DNA of 6,967 nucleotides from Comamonadaceae bacterium. GTDB lineage: Bacteria > Pseudomonadota > Gammaproteobacteria > Burkholderiales > Burkholderiaceae. Positions 1 through 6,681 of this stretch are shown here, one piece after another. A model generated the notes under the pieces. That model was not told the origin of the DNA, made no database searches, and worked only from the letters and a program-made list of their open reading frames with translations. A program made the position numbers and the translations under genes. How positions within the stretch are numbered: position 1 is the stretch's first letter; each line of letters opens with the position of its first letter. The stretch is from positions 1-6,967 of the forward strand of contig CANNNH010000075.1 of the NCBI GenBank assembly GCA_947505915.1, given 5' to 3'.

Positions 1-960
1 TCGGTGGTGTTGGACGCATTAAGTGCATTGGGCCTGCCGGTAGATGGACGCATGAGCGCACTCAGTTCTTATGAAAACCGCGTCTACCAAGTGCATTTGG
101 ATGACGACAGCACGGTGGTTGCAAAGTTCTACCGACCACAGCGTTGGACTGAGGCGCAGATTCGCGAAGAACACGCATTCACCGCAGAGTTGATGGCCGA
201 AGATATACCCGTGGTGGGCCCGCTCACCTTGAACAGCATGACCTTGCATGAAGCGCGTATTGTTCATGAAGGTGCGGATGGACATTTTTGGTTCAGTGTC
301 AGCCCCTGCCGAGGGGGACGCGCGCCCGAACTGGACGACCCCGAGGTGTTGATGTGGACAGGGCGCTTAATGGCACGTATGCATGTGGTGGGGGAGCGAA
401 GCGCTTTTGTTCACAGGCCAGTGCTGAACAGGCAAACATTTGGCGAGGTGTCCCGTGACTTGTTGATGGGCAACGGTTGGGTAGCACCTGAGGCGGCACA
501 ACAGTGGCTGAGCCTTTGCAACCAAGCGCTTGAGATGGTGCAAGCACGTATGCCCGAACAGATAAAAATGCTGCGCTTGCATGGCGACTGTCACCCAGGC
601 AATATTTTGTGGACGCCTGAAGGTTTGCCCGAAGCAGGGCCGCACTTTGTGGACTTGGACGATGCCCGCATGGGGCCTGCGGTGCAAGACCTGTGGATGC
701 TGTTGCATGGCGACGAGGTCGAGCGTCGCCAAAAAATCGCCATAGTTTTAGAGGGCTATGAAACCTTGCGCCCGTTTGACATGCAAGAGTTACAGTGGAT
801 TGAACCGCTGCGCACATTGCGCATCATTCATTACAGCGCTTGGTTGGCCAGTCGGCAAGATGACCCTGCTTTTCCTATGCACTTTCCGTGGTTTGGCACG
901 GCAGACTATTGGCGTGGGCAGTGCGACACCTTGCGCGAGCAAATTGAGTTGATGGCTTGA
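1..960 (+). CDS. srkA: Stress response kinase SrkA (YihE/RdoA family), 5' partial
   Basis: Protein kinase of the aminoglycoside-phosphotransferase/choline-kinase fold. In E. coli, SrkA is a cytoplasmic Ser/Thr kinase that protects stressed cells from death and acts with the Cpx response. The frame is open from base 1, so the gene is cut by the window edge. The first visible segment (VLDAL...SYENRVYQ) matches the family close to its N-terminus, so roughly 15 residues are probably missing and the GTG at 4 or 7 need not be the true start. Numbering from the codon at 4, the catalytic loop LHGDCHPGNILW has Asp195 and Asn200, and the metal-binding VDLDDAR has Asp217. Both are followed by GPAVQDLWMLLHGD, a strong SrkA signature. 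The ATP-lobe element VVAKFYRPQRW (about residues 38-48) and the C-terminal WLASRQDDPAFP...FPWF also match. It ends in TGA, three bases before a repeat element, and converges on htpG. No frameshift or missing catalytic residue is seen. Confidence 0.93.
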   Translation, partial: SVVLDALSALGLPVDGRMSALSSYENRVYQVHLDDDSTVVAKFYRPQRWTEAQIREEHAFTAELMAEDIPVVGPLTLNSMTLHEARIVHEGADGHFWFSVSPCRGGRAPELDDPEVLMWTGRLMARMHVVGERSAFVHRPVLNRQTFGEVSRDLLMGNGWVAPEAAQQWLSLCNQALEMVQARMPEQIKMLRLHGDCHPGNILWTPEGLPEAGPHFVDLDDARMGPAVQDLWMLLHGDEVERRQKIAIVLEGYETLRPFDMQELQWIEPLRTLRIIHYSAWLASRQDDPAFPMHFPWFGTADYWRGQCDTLREQIELMA

Positions 961-963
961 GGT

Positions 964-1100
964 TGCATCATTGCTCGCTCAAGTCATTGCTAGCGCAAGT
1001 CATTGCGAGCGCAGCGAAGCAATCAGCACCATGGATTGCTTCGGCCTAAAGGCTTCGCAATGACGGGGGTTACTTCGTCACTTCGCTCCTCGCAATGACG
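964..1100. repeat. Intergenic palindromic/tandem repeat cluster (REP- or MITE-like)
   Basis: This element fills the spacer between the convergent srkA and htpG genes. Three 16-bp units lie head to tail: 964-979 (diverged), 980-995 and 996-1011. The last two, of the form CAAGTCATTGC(T/G)AGCG, differ at one base. The third unit enters a nested inverted repeat: GTCATTGCGA at 999-1008 pairs with TCGCAATGAC at 1055-1064, and inside it CGAAGCAATC at 1015-1024 pairs with GATTGCTTCG at 1034-1043 around a 9-nt loop. A further inverted copy of the end, CTCGCAATGACG, lies at 1089-1100, just before the htpG stop codon. Repeats ending in GTCATTGCGAG...GAAGCAATC are common non-coding intergenic elements in many bacteria. 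I see no ORF in it. It could fold in RNA from either strand and might separate the two convergent transcripts, but there is no clear T-run of a classical terminator. Confidence 0.8.
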
Positions 1101-1107
1101 CAGCTCG

Positions 1108-3048
1108 TTACAACAACAAGGCATTCACCCGCTTCACATACGCCGCGGGGTCTTCAGGCATGCCGCCTTCGGCCAACAGGGCTTGGTCGAACACGATGTG
1201 TGCCAAATCGTGGAAATGAATTTGGCCTTCTGGCGTGTCAAGCTTTTTCACCAAGGGGTGCTCGGGGTTTACCTCCAAGATGGGCTTGTTCTCGGGGGCG
1301 CTTTGGCCAGCTTGCTTCAACATACGCGCCAGTTGCAGCGATATGCCGTCGTCTTTCACCACCAAGCACGCAGGTGAATCGACCAAGCGCGAGGTGACAC
1401 GCACGTCATCGGCTTTGTCTTTCAAAGCCTCTTTCAGTTTGGCCAACAGGGGCTTGAAAGTTTCGGCGGCTTCCTCGGCGGCCTTCTTTTCGTCGTCGTC
1501 TTGCAGCTTGCCCAAATCGAACGCGCCCTTGGCCACGCTTTGCAACGGGGTGCCGTCAAACTCGTTCAAAAAGCCCAACGCCCATTCGTCCACGCGGTCG
1601 CTCATCAGTAGCACTTCAATGCCCTTTTTACGGAACACTTCCAACTGTGGGCTGTTCTTGGCCGCGGCCAAGCTGTCGGCAGTGATGTAGAAGATGGCAT
1701 CTTGGCCCTCTTTCATGCGCGCTTTGTAGTCGGCAAAGCCCACGCTCACCGTGTCGGTGGTGGAGCTGGCAAAGCGCAGCAACTTGGCGATCTTGTCTTT
1801 GTTGGCAAAGTCTTCGCCCAAACCTTCTTTCAAGACCGCGCCAAAGTCTGTATAGAACTTGGTGAACTTGCCAGCGTCTTTTTTGTCGTCGTCGCTAGCA
1901 TCCGCAGCGGGTACGTCGTGTTTGGACAGGTCTTCCAGCATGGACAGCACGCGGCGGGTGTTGCCCTCGCGGATGGCTTTCACATCGCGGCTTTCTTGCA
2001 GCAACTCGCGGCTCACGTTCAGCGGCAAATCGGCGGAGTCCACCACACCCTTCACAAACCTAAGGTAGGTGGGCAGCAAGGCCTCGGCGTCGTCCATGAT
2101 GAACACGCGCTTCACATACAGCTTGATGCCGCCTTTTTTATCGCGGTTCCACAAGTCAAACGGCGCTTTGCTGGGCAGGTACAGCAGCTGGGTGTATTCG
2201 GTGCTGCCTTCCACCTTGTTGTGGCTCCAAGCCAAGGGCGGCTCAAAGTCGTGGCTGATGGCTTTGTAAAACTCGGCGTGTTGCTCCTCGCTGATATCCT
2301 TTTTCGGGCGGGTCCACAAGGCTGAGGCTTTGTTGATGGTTTCCCATTCGTCAGCCACCACCATTTCGCCAGGCTGGTCGTTTTCGCCTTCTTTCCATTC
2401 CTCTTTGCGCATCAAAATGGGCAAGGCGATGTGGTCGGAGTATTTGTTGATGATGGACTTGAGCTTCCAGTTGCTTAAGTACTCGTCTGCGTCGTCGCGC
2501 AGATGCAAGATGATGTGGGTGCCGCGCTTGTCTTGGCTGATGGTTTGCACCTCAAACTCGCCCGTGCCGCCACTGGTCCAGCGCACGCCTTCAGCCGCTG
2601 GTGCCCCAGCGCGGCGTGTTTCTACGCTGATTTTGTCGGCCACGATGAAGCCTGAGTAAAAGCCTACGCCAAACTGGCCAATCAAAGAGCCTTGGTCTTT
2701 GGCGTCGCTTTGCTGGTCGCCGCTCAGTTTGCTCATGAAGTCGCGGGTGCCGCTCTTGGCGATGGTGCCCAAGTGGTCAATCGCCTCTTGCTCGCTCATG
2801 CCAATGCCGTTGTCGCTGATGGTCAGCGTCTTGGCGGCTTTGTCAAACGCCACGCGAATTTCCAGCGTGGGCGTGTCTTCAAACAAAGCGGCGTTGTTCA
2901 GCGCTTCATAGCGCAGCTTGTCGCAAGCGTCAGACGCGTTAGAAATCAGCTCGCGTAAAAAGATCTCTTTGTTGGAGTACAGCGAGTGGGTGACCAAATG
3001 CAGCAGTTGTGCAACTTCGGCTTGAAAGGCGTGTTTTTGGGTGCTCAT
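1108..3048 (-). CDS. htpG: Molecular chaperone HtpG (bacterial Hsp90)
   Basis: ATP-dependent cytosolic Hsp90 dimer that remodels client proteins, often with DnaK. The chosen ATG at 3048 gives 646 aa and starts [12 protein letters not shown], typical of HtpG; E. coli HtpG is slightly shorter at about 624 aa. The N-terminal GHKL ATPase shows [16 protein letters not shown] with Glu33 and Asn37, DNGIGM with Asp79, the lid GTIAKSGT (94-101) and [11 protein letters not shown] (124-134). The middle domain follows, with [10 protein letters not shown] and NVSRELLQ carrying the conserved catalytic-loop Arg. The C-terminal dimerisation domain ends without MEEVD, as usual in bacteria. An acidic/lysine insertion ([11 protein letters not shown], near residue 381) probably explains part of the extra length. 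The frame stays open to an ATG at 3108, which would add 20 atypical residues. That ATG sits at the predicted transcription start, so I reject it. No clear Shine-Dalgarno precedes 3048; the leader is A/T-rich. Regulation is probably heat shock through the sigma-32 promoter upstream. Confidence 0.97.
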   Translation of the reverse strand: MSTQKHAFQAEVAQLLHLVTHSLYSNKEIFLRELISNASDACDKLRYEALNNAALFEDTPTLEIRVAFDKAAKTLTISDNGIGMSEQEAIDHLGTIAKSGTRDFMSKLSGDQQSDAKDQGSLIGQFGVGFYSGFIVADKISVETRRAGAPAAEGVRWTSGGTGEFEVQTISQDKRGTHIILHLRDDADEYLSNWKLKSIINKYSDHIALPILMRKEEWKEGENDQPGEMVVADEWETINKASALWTRPKKDISEEQHAEFYKAISHDFEPPLAWSHNKVEGSTEYTQLLYLPSKAPFDLWNRDKKGGIKLYVKRVFIMDDAEALLPTYLRFVKGVVDSADLPLNVSRELLQESRDVKAIREGNTRRVLSMLEDLSKHDVPAADASDDDKKDAGKFTKFYTDFGAVLKEGLGEDFANKDKIAKLLRFASSTTDTVSVGFADYKARMKEGQDAIFYITADSLAAAKNSPQLEVFRKKGIEVLLMSDRVDEWALGFLNEFDGTPLQSVAKGAFDLGKLQDDDEKKAAEEAAETFKPLLAKLKEALKDKADDVRVTSRLVDSPACLVVKDDGISLQLARMLKQAGQSAPENKPILEVNPEHPLVKKLDTPEGQIHFHDLAHIVFDQALLAEGGMPEDPAAYVKRVNALLL

Positions 3049-3075
3049 GGAATTTGAAAAAACAAAAGTGAAATC

Positions 3076-3103
3076 AAGAAAAAGCGTCAGAATAGGCTGA
3101 CGC
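3076..3103 (-). terminator. Terminator-like hairpin in the htpG leader
   Basis: Read on the minus strand, GCGTCAG, a 6-nt loop (CCTATT) and CTGACGC form a perfect 7-bp GC-rich stem (3084-3103). It is followed at once by TTTTTCTT (3083-3076). This is the form of an intrinsic terminator and works only in the minus direction, since the plus strand has no T-run after the stem. It could stop read-through from the regulator/pseudouridine-synthase operon into htpG. It lies downstream of the predicted sigma-32 start, however, so htpG mRNA would carry it at its very 5' end, where it might instead act as an attenuator or a stabilising 5' stem-loop. Confidence 0.6.
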
Positions 3104-3116
3104 AACATAGATTGTT

Positions 3117-3144
3117 ATATAGGGGTATGGGGAGGGTTTTCAAG
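3117..3144 (-). promoter_or_regulatory. Sigma-32 (RpoH) heat-shock promoter of htpG
   Basis: On the minus strand, CTTGAAA (3144-3138) is separated by 12 bp from CCCCTATAT (3125-3117). The known RpoH consensus is CTTGAAA, 11-16 bp, CCCCATnT, so the -35 is perfect and the -10 nearly so. Transcription would start about 6-8 bp further on, near 3108-3111, giving a leader of about 60 nt before the ATG at 3048. The -35 lies only a few bases past the stop codon of the upstream gene. htpG is a classical heat-shock gene, which supports the call. Confidence 0.85.
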
Positions 3145-3148
3145 GAGC

Positions 3149-3925
3149 CTAAAACACCTCACCCGCCGCCAGATACCGCCACTGCCCCACCGGCAGTTGG
3201 CCCAGCGTCACGCGGCCAATGCGCACCCGCTTCAAGCCCACCACACTCAGGCCCACCAGCTCGCACATGCGCCGAATTTGCCGCTTTTTGCCCTCGCGCA
3301 GCACAAAGCGCAGTTGCTCAGGGTTCTGCCAGTCCACCACGGCCGGCTTCAAGGCTTGGCCGTCCAGCGCCAAGCCGTGGCACAGCTTGGACAGTTGCTC
3401 GGGCGGAAACAAGGCCTGCACATCGGTTTGCACTTCACCAGCAGGCAGTCGCCCGTACTGCACACGCACCAAATATTCTTTTTCCACTTGCGAATCCTCG
3501 CCAATCAGCTGTCGTGCCACGCGCCCGTCTTGGGTCAGCACCAGCAAGCCTACCGAGTCGATGTCCAAGCGGCCGGCAGGCGCCAGCCCCATGCGTTGGC
3601 GCGGCACAAAGCGGGTGGGGGAGCGGTCGTCGCGCCAGCGGTTTTGCGCCTCAATCAGGTTGATGGCGGGGGTGTGGCCGTCCTCGGCTTGGCCGCTGAC
3701 AAAGCCCATGGGCTTGTGCAGGATGATGGTGACTTGCTTGTCTTGCTGGCCACGAGCGAGTTTGTCCACCTCAATGCGGTCCAAGGGGCTGACCGGTTTA
3801 CCCAGCACCGCCACCTCGCCATTCACCTTGACCCAGCCCTTGGCGATCCAGTCGTCGGCCTCGCGGCGCGAGCACAAGCCGAGCTCGGCCATGCGTTTGT
3901 TCAGTCGGGATGTGGTGTCGCTCAT
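3149..3925 (-). CDS. 23S rRNA pseudouridine synthase, RsuA/RluB/RluE/RluF family (RluF-like)
   Basis: Enzyme that isomerises a uridine in rRNA to pseudouridine; 258 aa. An N-terminal S4 RNA-binding domain (about residues 6-55, RLNKRMAELGLCSRREADDWI...KVNG) leads into the catalytic domain. There, HKPMGFVS (70-77) precedes GRLDIDSVGLLVLTQDG with catalytic Asp121. KEYLV and KKRQIRRMCELVGL follow, ending in LPVGQWRYL. The QIRRMCE block and the final G-x-W-R-x-L resemble RluF more than RsuA or RluB. The exact target base cannot be read from the sequence, so no symbol is given. An extra stretch rich in Arg and Pro (about residues 94-117) sits just before the catalytic motif compared with my recollection of E. 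coli RluF. The long C-terminal tail of E. coli RluF is absent. The ATG at 3925 overlaps the stop of the upstream regulator (ATGA) and has no Shine-Dalgarno of its own, so translational coupling is likely. Confidence 0.9.
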   Translation of the reverse strand: MSDTTSRLNKRMAELGLCSRREADDWIAKGWVKVNGEVAVLGKPVSPLDRIEVDKLARGQQDKQVTIILHKPMGFVSGQAEDGHTPAINLIEAQNRWRDDRSPTRFVPRQRMGLAPAGRLDIDSVGLLVLTQDGRVARQLIGEDSQVEKEYLVRVQYGRLPAGEVQTDVQALFPPEQLSKLCHGLALDGQALKPAVVDWQNPEQLRFVLREGKKRQIRRMCELVGLSVVGLKRVRIGRVTLGQLPVGQWRYLAAGEVF

Positions 3926-4638
3926 GGGGTGTCGAGTGTATGGCTGCGCAAGGCGTTGAGGTTGAGCACGCGCACCCCGCCATAGGCCAGCTTGATCCAG
4001 CCTTGTGTCACCAAGCGCTGCAAAGCCACATTCACCCTTTGGCGTGACAAACCCACCAAATACGCCAACTCTTGTTGGGTGATTTGCAGCACCTCACCCA
4101 CACCTGGAAACAGCACGGGGTTGAACAAAGCCGCCAGACTGCGGGCCACACGGATATCAGGGTTGGTCATGCGGTCAATTTCCCGCGCGGCGATGAACTG
4201 GCCTAGGCGTTCATTCAGCTGGTTCATCACAAAGCGGTTAAAACCTATGGACTGCTCCAACAAACGGTGAAAGCTGTCGATGGGCAAACCCGCCACCACA
4301 CTGGGGCGAAGCGCTTGCACGTTGTAACGGTAAGGCTCGCGTTTGATCACCGTGCCTTCGCCAAACCAGCCGCCTGCAGACAAACCTGCATAAGTGAAGC
4401 TGTCGCCTTGCGCGTTGTCAGCGCTCATTTTCAGCAAACCTTGCACCACGCCAAACCAGTAGGTGGGTGCTTTGCCAATGCGACACACCCTGTCTCCCAT
4501 CAATGCGTCACCGACCACGATGTGTGAACTTGCCCAAGCTTTTTCGTCCGCCGACAAGACCCGTAACCAAGGAATGCTGGCCAACTCGGTGGTGTTCGGT
4601 GCGCGACGGCGTTGGTGGAGGGTTAAATCGTTGTTCAT
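3922..4638 (-). CDS. Crp/Fnr-family transcriptional regulator
   Basis: 238 aa from the ATG at 4638; a GTG at 4641 would add one residue. The N-terminal half is a cyclic-nucleotide-binding-type beta barrel (about 20-125) with WFGVVQGLLKM (61-71) and AGGWFGEGTVIKREPYRYNVQAL (88-110). A dimer helix follows (about 128-156). The C-terminal winged helix has ITQQELAYLVGLSRQRVNVALQRLVTQGWI (186-215). The barrel lacks the Arg-Ser/Thr pair of cAMP-binding CRP, and there is no N-terminal cysteine cluster of FNR (only Cys52), so the effector is unknown. The recognition helix reads SRQRVNVAL rather than the SRETVGR type, which predicts an operator unlike TGTGA-N6-TCACA. It is transcribed divergently from the acyl-CoA synthetase, so control of that operon is a reasonable inference. 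Its stop overlaps the next gene's start. No convincing Shine-Dalgarno is seen. Confidence 0.9.
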   Translation of the reverse strand: MNNDLTLHQRRRAPNTTELASIPWLRVLSADEKAWASSHIVVGDALMGDRVCRIGKAPTYWFGVVQGLLKMSADNAQGDSFTYAGLSAGGWFGEGTVIKREPYRYNVQALRPSVVAGLPIDSFHRLLEQSIGFNRFVMNQLNERLGQFIAAREIDRMTNPDIRVARSLAALFNPVLFPGVGEVLQITQQELAYLVGLSRQRVNVALQRLVTQGWIKLAYGGVRVLNLNALRSHTLDTP

Positions 4639-4661
4639 CACATGGGGGTTGTGGAATCGAC

Positions 4662-4677
4662 TAAGGGACTTCCCTTA
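4662..4677. promoter_or_regulatory. 16-bp dyad, candidate operator in the divergent spacer
   Basis: TAAGGGA-CT-TCCCTTA has perfect 7-bp arms and a 2-bp centre. It lies in the 96-bp spacer between the Crp/Fnr-type regulator and the acyl-CoA synthetase. It abuts the proposed -10 of the regulator gene, covering its likely start site. Its centre is about 60 bp upstream of the proposed synthetase start, the distance typical of class I activation by CRP proteins. A single similar half, TCCCTGA, lies at 4727-4733. Binding by the adjacent regulator is inference. Confidence 0.6.
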
Positions 4678-4707
4678 ATTGTCGTCGCCAAGACAAAAAA
4701 GCGTCAA
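4678..4707 (-). promoter_or_regulatory. Probable sigma-70 promoter of the regulator gene
   Basis: On the minus strand, TTGACG (4707-4702) matches the -35 consensus at 5 of 6 bases. An 18-bp spacer leads to GACAAT (4683-4678), which matches the -10 at 4 of 6. Transcription would start near 4671, inside the 16-bp dyad, about 33 nt before the ATG at 4638. Confidence 0.5.
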
Positions 4708-4716
4708 AGTCGGCCC

Positions 4717-4722
4717 TAATAT
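4717..4722 (+). promoter_or_regulatory. Possible -10 element for the acyl-CoA synthetase operon
   Basis: TAATAT matches the -10 consensus at 5 of 6 bases, but no recognisable -35 lies 16-18 bp upstream, where the sequence is A-rich. That suits an activator-dependent promoter. The start would fall near 4729-4731, leaving only a few bases before the ATG at 4735, so the message would be nearly leaderless, in line with the lack of a Shine-Dalgarno. Confidence 0.4.
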
Positions 4723-4734
4723 ACGCTCCCTGAC

Positions 4735-6681
4735 ATGAACACCACCTTCCCTCGATTGCTGTTAGACCATGCGGCCAGCCGGCCGTTGGCCACTGCATTG
4801 CGGGAAAAGGAATACGGCATTTGGCAAAGCCTGACATGGCAAGTCTTGGCCGAGATGGTCAAGGGCTTGGCCTGTGGCTTACACCAAGCCGGCTTGCAAC
4901 GCGGCGAACATGTGATCGTGGTGGGGGCCAATCGCCCGCGCTTGTACGCCAGCATGTTGGCGGTGCAAAGTTTGGGTGCTATTCCAGTGCCGCTTTACCA
5001 AGACGCTGTCGCCACAGAATATTTATTTCCCATTAACAATGCCGATGTGCGTTTTGCGGTGGTGGAAAACCAAGAGCAGGTCGATAAGTTGCTGGAAATT
5101 CGGCCAGATTGTGAAAAATTGGCGCACATTTTTTTTGACGACCCACGCGGATTGCGCAACTACCAGCAAGTTGGTTTGGCAAGCCTGTCGGACTTGCAAG
5201 ACAAGGGCCAGCAGTTTGCCAAGCAAACCCCCACATTTTTCGACAAAGAAGTGGCCATCAACCAAGCCGACGACGTGGCGGCCATGTTTTTTACCTCGGG
5301 CACCACGGGCAACCCCAAGGGGGTGGTGCATACCCACCGCAGTTTGCTAGACCGTGCCAAAGCTGGCGCAGACTTTGACCATTTAAGCGAAAAAGAAGAA
5401 GTCTTGGCCTATATGCCACCTGCCTGGATTGGGCAAAATATTTTCAGCTACGCGCAGTGGTTGTGTTGTGGCTATGTGGTGAATTGCCCCGAGTCGGCTG
5501 CCACGGTCAATATCGACTTGAAAGAAATTGGCCCCACCTATTACTTCGCACCACCGCGTGTCTTTGAGGGGATGCTCACCACCGTGATGATTCGCATGGA
5601 AGATGCAAGCGCGCCCAAGCGCGGTTTGTTTTCCTACTTCATGGACATTGCCAGACGCTATGGTCCTGCGCGCATGGATGGCCAGTCCATAGGCCTGTGG
5701 GGGCAGTTGATTTACGGTCTGGGCAATGTGCTGGTTTACGGTCCTTTACGCAACAACCTCGGCTTCTCGCGTGTGCGGGTGGCCTACACCGCCGGTGAAG
5801 CGATTGGCCCCGATTTGTTCAATTTCTACCGCGCCATTGGCATCAACTTAAAGCAGTTGTATGGCTCCACCGAAACCGCCGTATTTGTCTGTCTGCAACC
5901 CGACAACCAAGCGCGAGCCGACACCGTGGGTGTGCCTTGTGCGGGCGTAGAGATCAAGGTGTCAGAGCAGGGCGAGGTGTTGGTCAAGTCTGCCGGCTTG
6001 CTCAAAGGCTATTACAAAAATCCTGAAGCCACAGCAGAGGTGTTGACAGCAGATGGTTGGTACCACACGAATGACGCAGGGTTTATCGACAGCCATGGCC
6101 ATTTGAAAATCATTGACCGAGTCAAAGACGTGGGGCGCATCCAAGGAGGCGCGAGCGACGGTGCCATGTTTGCGCCCAAGTATGTGGAAAACAAGCTGAA
6201 GTTTTTCCCGCACATCAAAGAGGTGGTGGCTTATGGCGATGGCCGCGACAAAGTCTGTGTCATGCTCAATATCGATTTTGAAGCGGTGGGCAATTGGGCA
6301 GAGCGACGCAACTTGGGTTATGCAGGCTATACCGATTTGGCGCAAAAGTCCGAGGTCTACCAACTCATGCTCGAATGTGTGGAAAAGGTCAATGCCGATT
6401 TGGCATCAGACGCCTTGCTCGCTGGCAGCCAAATCAGCCGCTTCTTGGTGCTGCACAAAGAACTTGACGCAGATGACGGCGAACTCACCCGAACCAACAA
6501 AGTGCGGCGCGGTTTTATCGCCGAAAAATACGCTGTCTTGGTGGACGCTTTGTACCAAGGCTTGGCAGAGCAGTTCATTGAAACTGCGGTCAAGTTTGAA
6601 GATGGCAGAACCGGCAGTGTCAGCGCTCATTTGCGCTTGATGGATGCGCGCACCTTCGCCCCTGTGGAGCATGCCGCATGA
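4735..6681 (+). CDS. AMP-forming acyl-CoA synthetase (long-chain FAA1/FadD15-like)
   Basis: 648 aa, full length for this family. Adenylates a carboxylic acid with ATP and transfers it to CoA. The phosphate-binding loop is TSGTTGNPKG (187-196). Adenine-site motif YGSTET starts at Tyr376. The hinge region YHTNDAGFIDSHGHLKIIDRVKDV starts at Tyr443, with Asp447 and Arg462 (DRxKD as in long-chain synthetases). The C-terminal segment ELTRTNKVRR has the likely catalytic Lys589. The start at 4735 is chosen because FPRLLLDHAASRP...ALREKEYGIWQSLTW is the usual family N-terminus; no Shine-Dalgarno is present. No transmembrane segment or signal peptide is evident. The substrate cannot be read from the sequence: a fatty acid, branched or aromatic carboxylate are all possible. 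It is the first gene of an operon with a LivG-type transporter ATPase, whose start codon overlaps its stop. The divergent Crp/Fnr regulator probably controls it. Confidence 0.93.
   Translation: MNTTFPRLLLDHAASRPLATALREKEYGIWQSLTWQVLAEMVKGLACGLHQAGLQRGEHVIVVGANRPRLYASMLAVQSLGAIPVPLYQDAVATEYLFPINNADVRFAVVENQEQVDKLLEIRPDCEKLAHIFFDDPRGLRNYQQVGLASLSDLQDKGQQFAKQTPTFFDKEVAINQADDVAAMFFTSGTTGNPKGVVHTHRSLLDRAKAGADFDHLSEKEEVLAYMPPAWIGQNIFSYAQWLCCGYVVNCPESAATVNIDLKEIGPTYYFAPPRVFEGMLTTVMIRMEDASAPKRGLFSYFMDIARRYGPARMDGQSIGLWGQLIYGLGNVLVYGPLRNNLGFSRVRVAYTAGEAIGPDLFNFYRAIGINLKQLYGSTETAVFVCLQPDNQARADTVGVPCAGVEIKVSEQGEVLVKSAGLLKGYYKNPEATAEVLTADGWYHTNDAGFIDSHGHLKIIDRVKDVGRIQGGASDGAMFAPKYVENKLKFFPHIKEVVAYGDGRDKVCVMLNIDFEAVGNWAERRNLGYAGYTDLAQKSEVYQLMLECVEKVNADLASDALLAGSQISRFLVLHKELDADDGELTRTNKVRRGFIAEKYAVLVDALYQGLAEQFIETAVKFEDGRTGSVSAHLRLMDARTFAPVEHAA

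Noticed and set aside
299..817. 172-aa minus-strand open frame opposite srkA
   Set aside because: Antisense to the SrkA catalytic region and without protein-like features.
964..1100. CRISPR array in the srkA-htpG spacer
   Set aside because: The 16-bp units abut without spacers, and inverted copies are present; the structure is a palindromic intergenic repeat.
1702..2325. 207-aa plus-strand open frame opposite htpG
   Set aside because: Antisense to the highly conserved HtpG middle domain, with no motif and no ribosome-binding site evident.
3046..3108. In-frame upstream ATG at 3108 extending HtpG by 20 residues
   Set aside because: The extension is hydrophobic and unlike known HtpG N-termini, its DNA forms the leader hairpin and T-run, and the ATG coincides with the predicted sigma-32 start site.
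3127..3144. CCCCAT at 3132-3127 (minus) as the sigma-32 -10
   Set aside because: Only 5 bp separate it from the CTTGAAA element, too close; CCCCTATAT at 12 bp fits instead.
3197..3985. Long plus-strand open frames of 262 and 246 aa opposite the pseudouridine synthase
   Set aside because: They are antisense to a gene with clear domain motifs, have low-complexity His/Gln/Ala- or Ser/Arg-rich composition, and show no recognisable domain; shadow frames of GC-rich coding DNA.
4639..4641. GTG at 4641 as start of the Crp/Fnr regulator
   Set aside because: It adds one residue only, and the adjacent ATG at 4638 is the more usual start; neither has a clear Shine-Dalgarno.
4639..4734. Canonical CRP (TGTGA-N6-TCACA) or FNR (TTGAT-N4-ATCAA) box in the divergent spacer
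   Set aside because: Looked for and not found; only the TAAGGGA dyad stands out.
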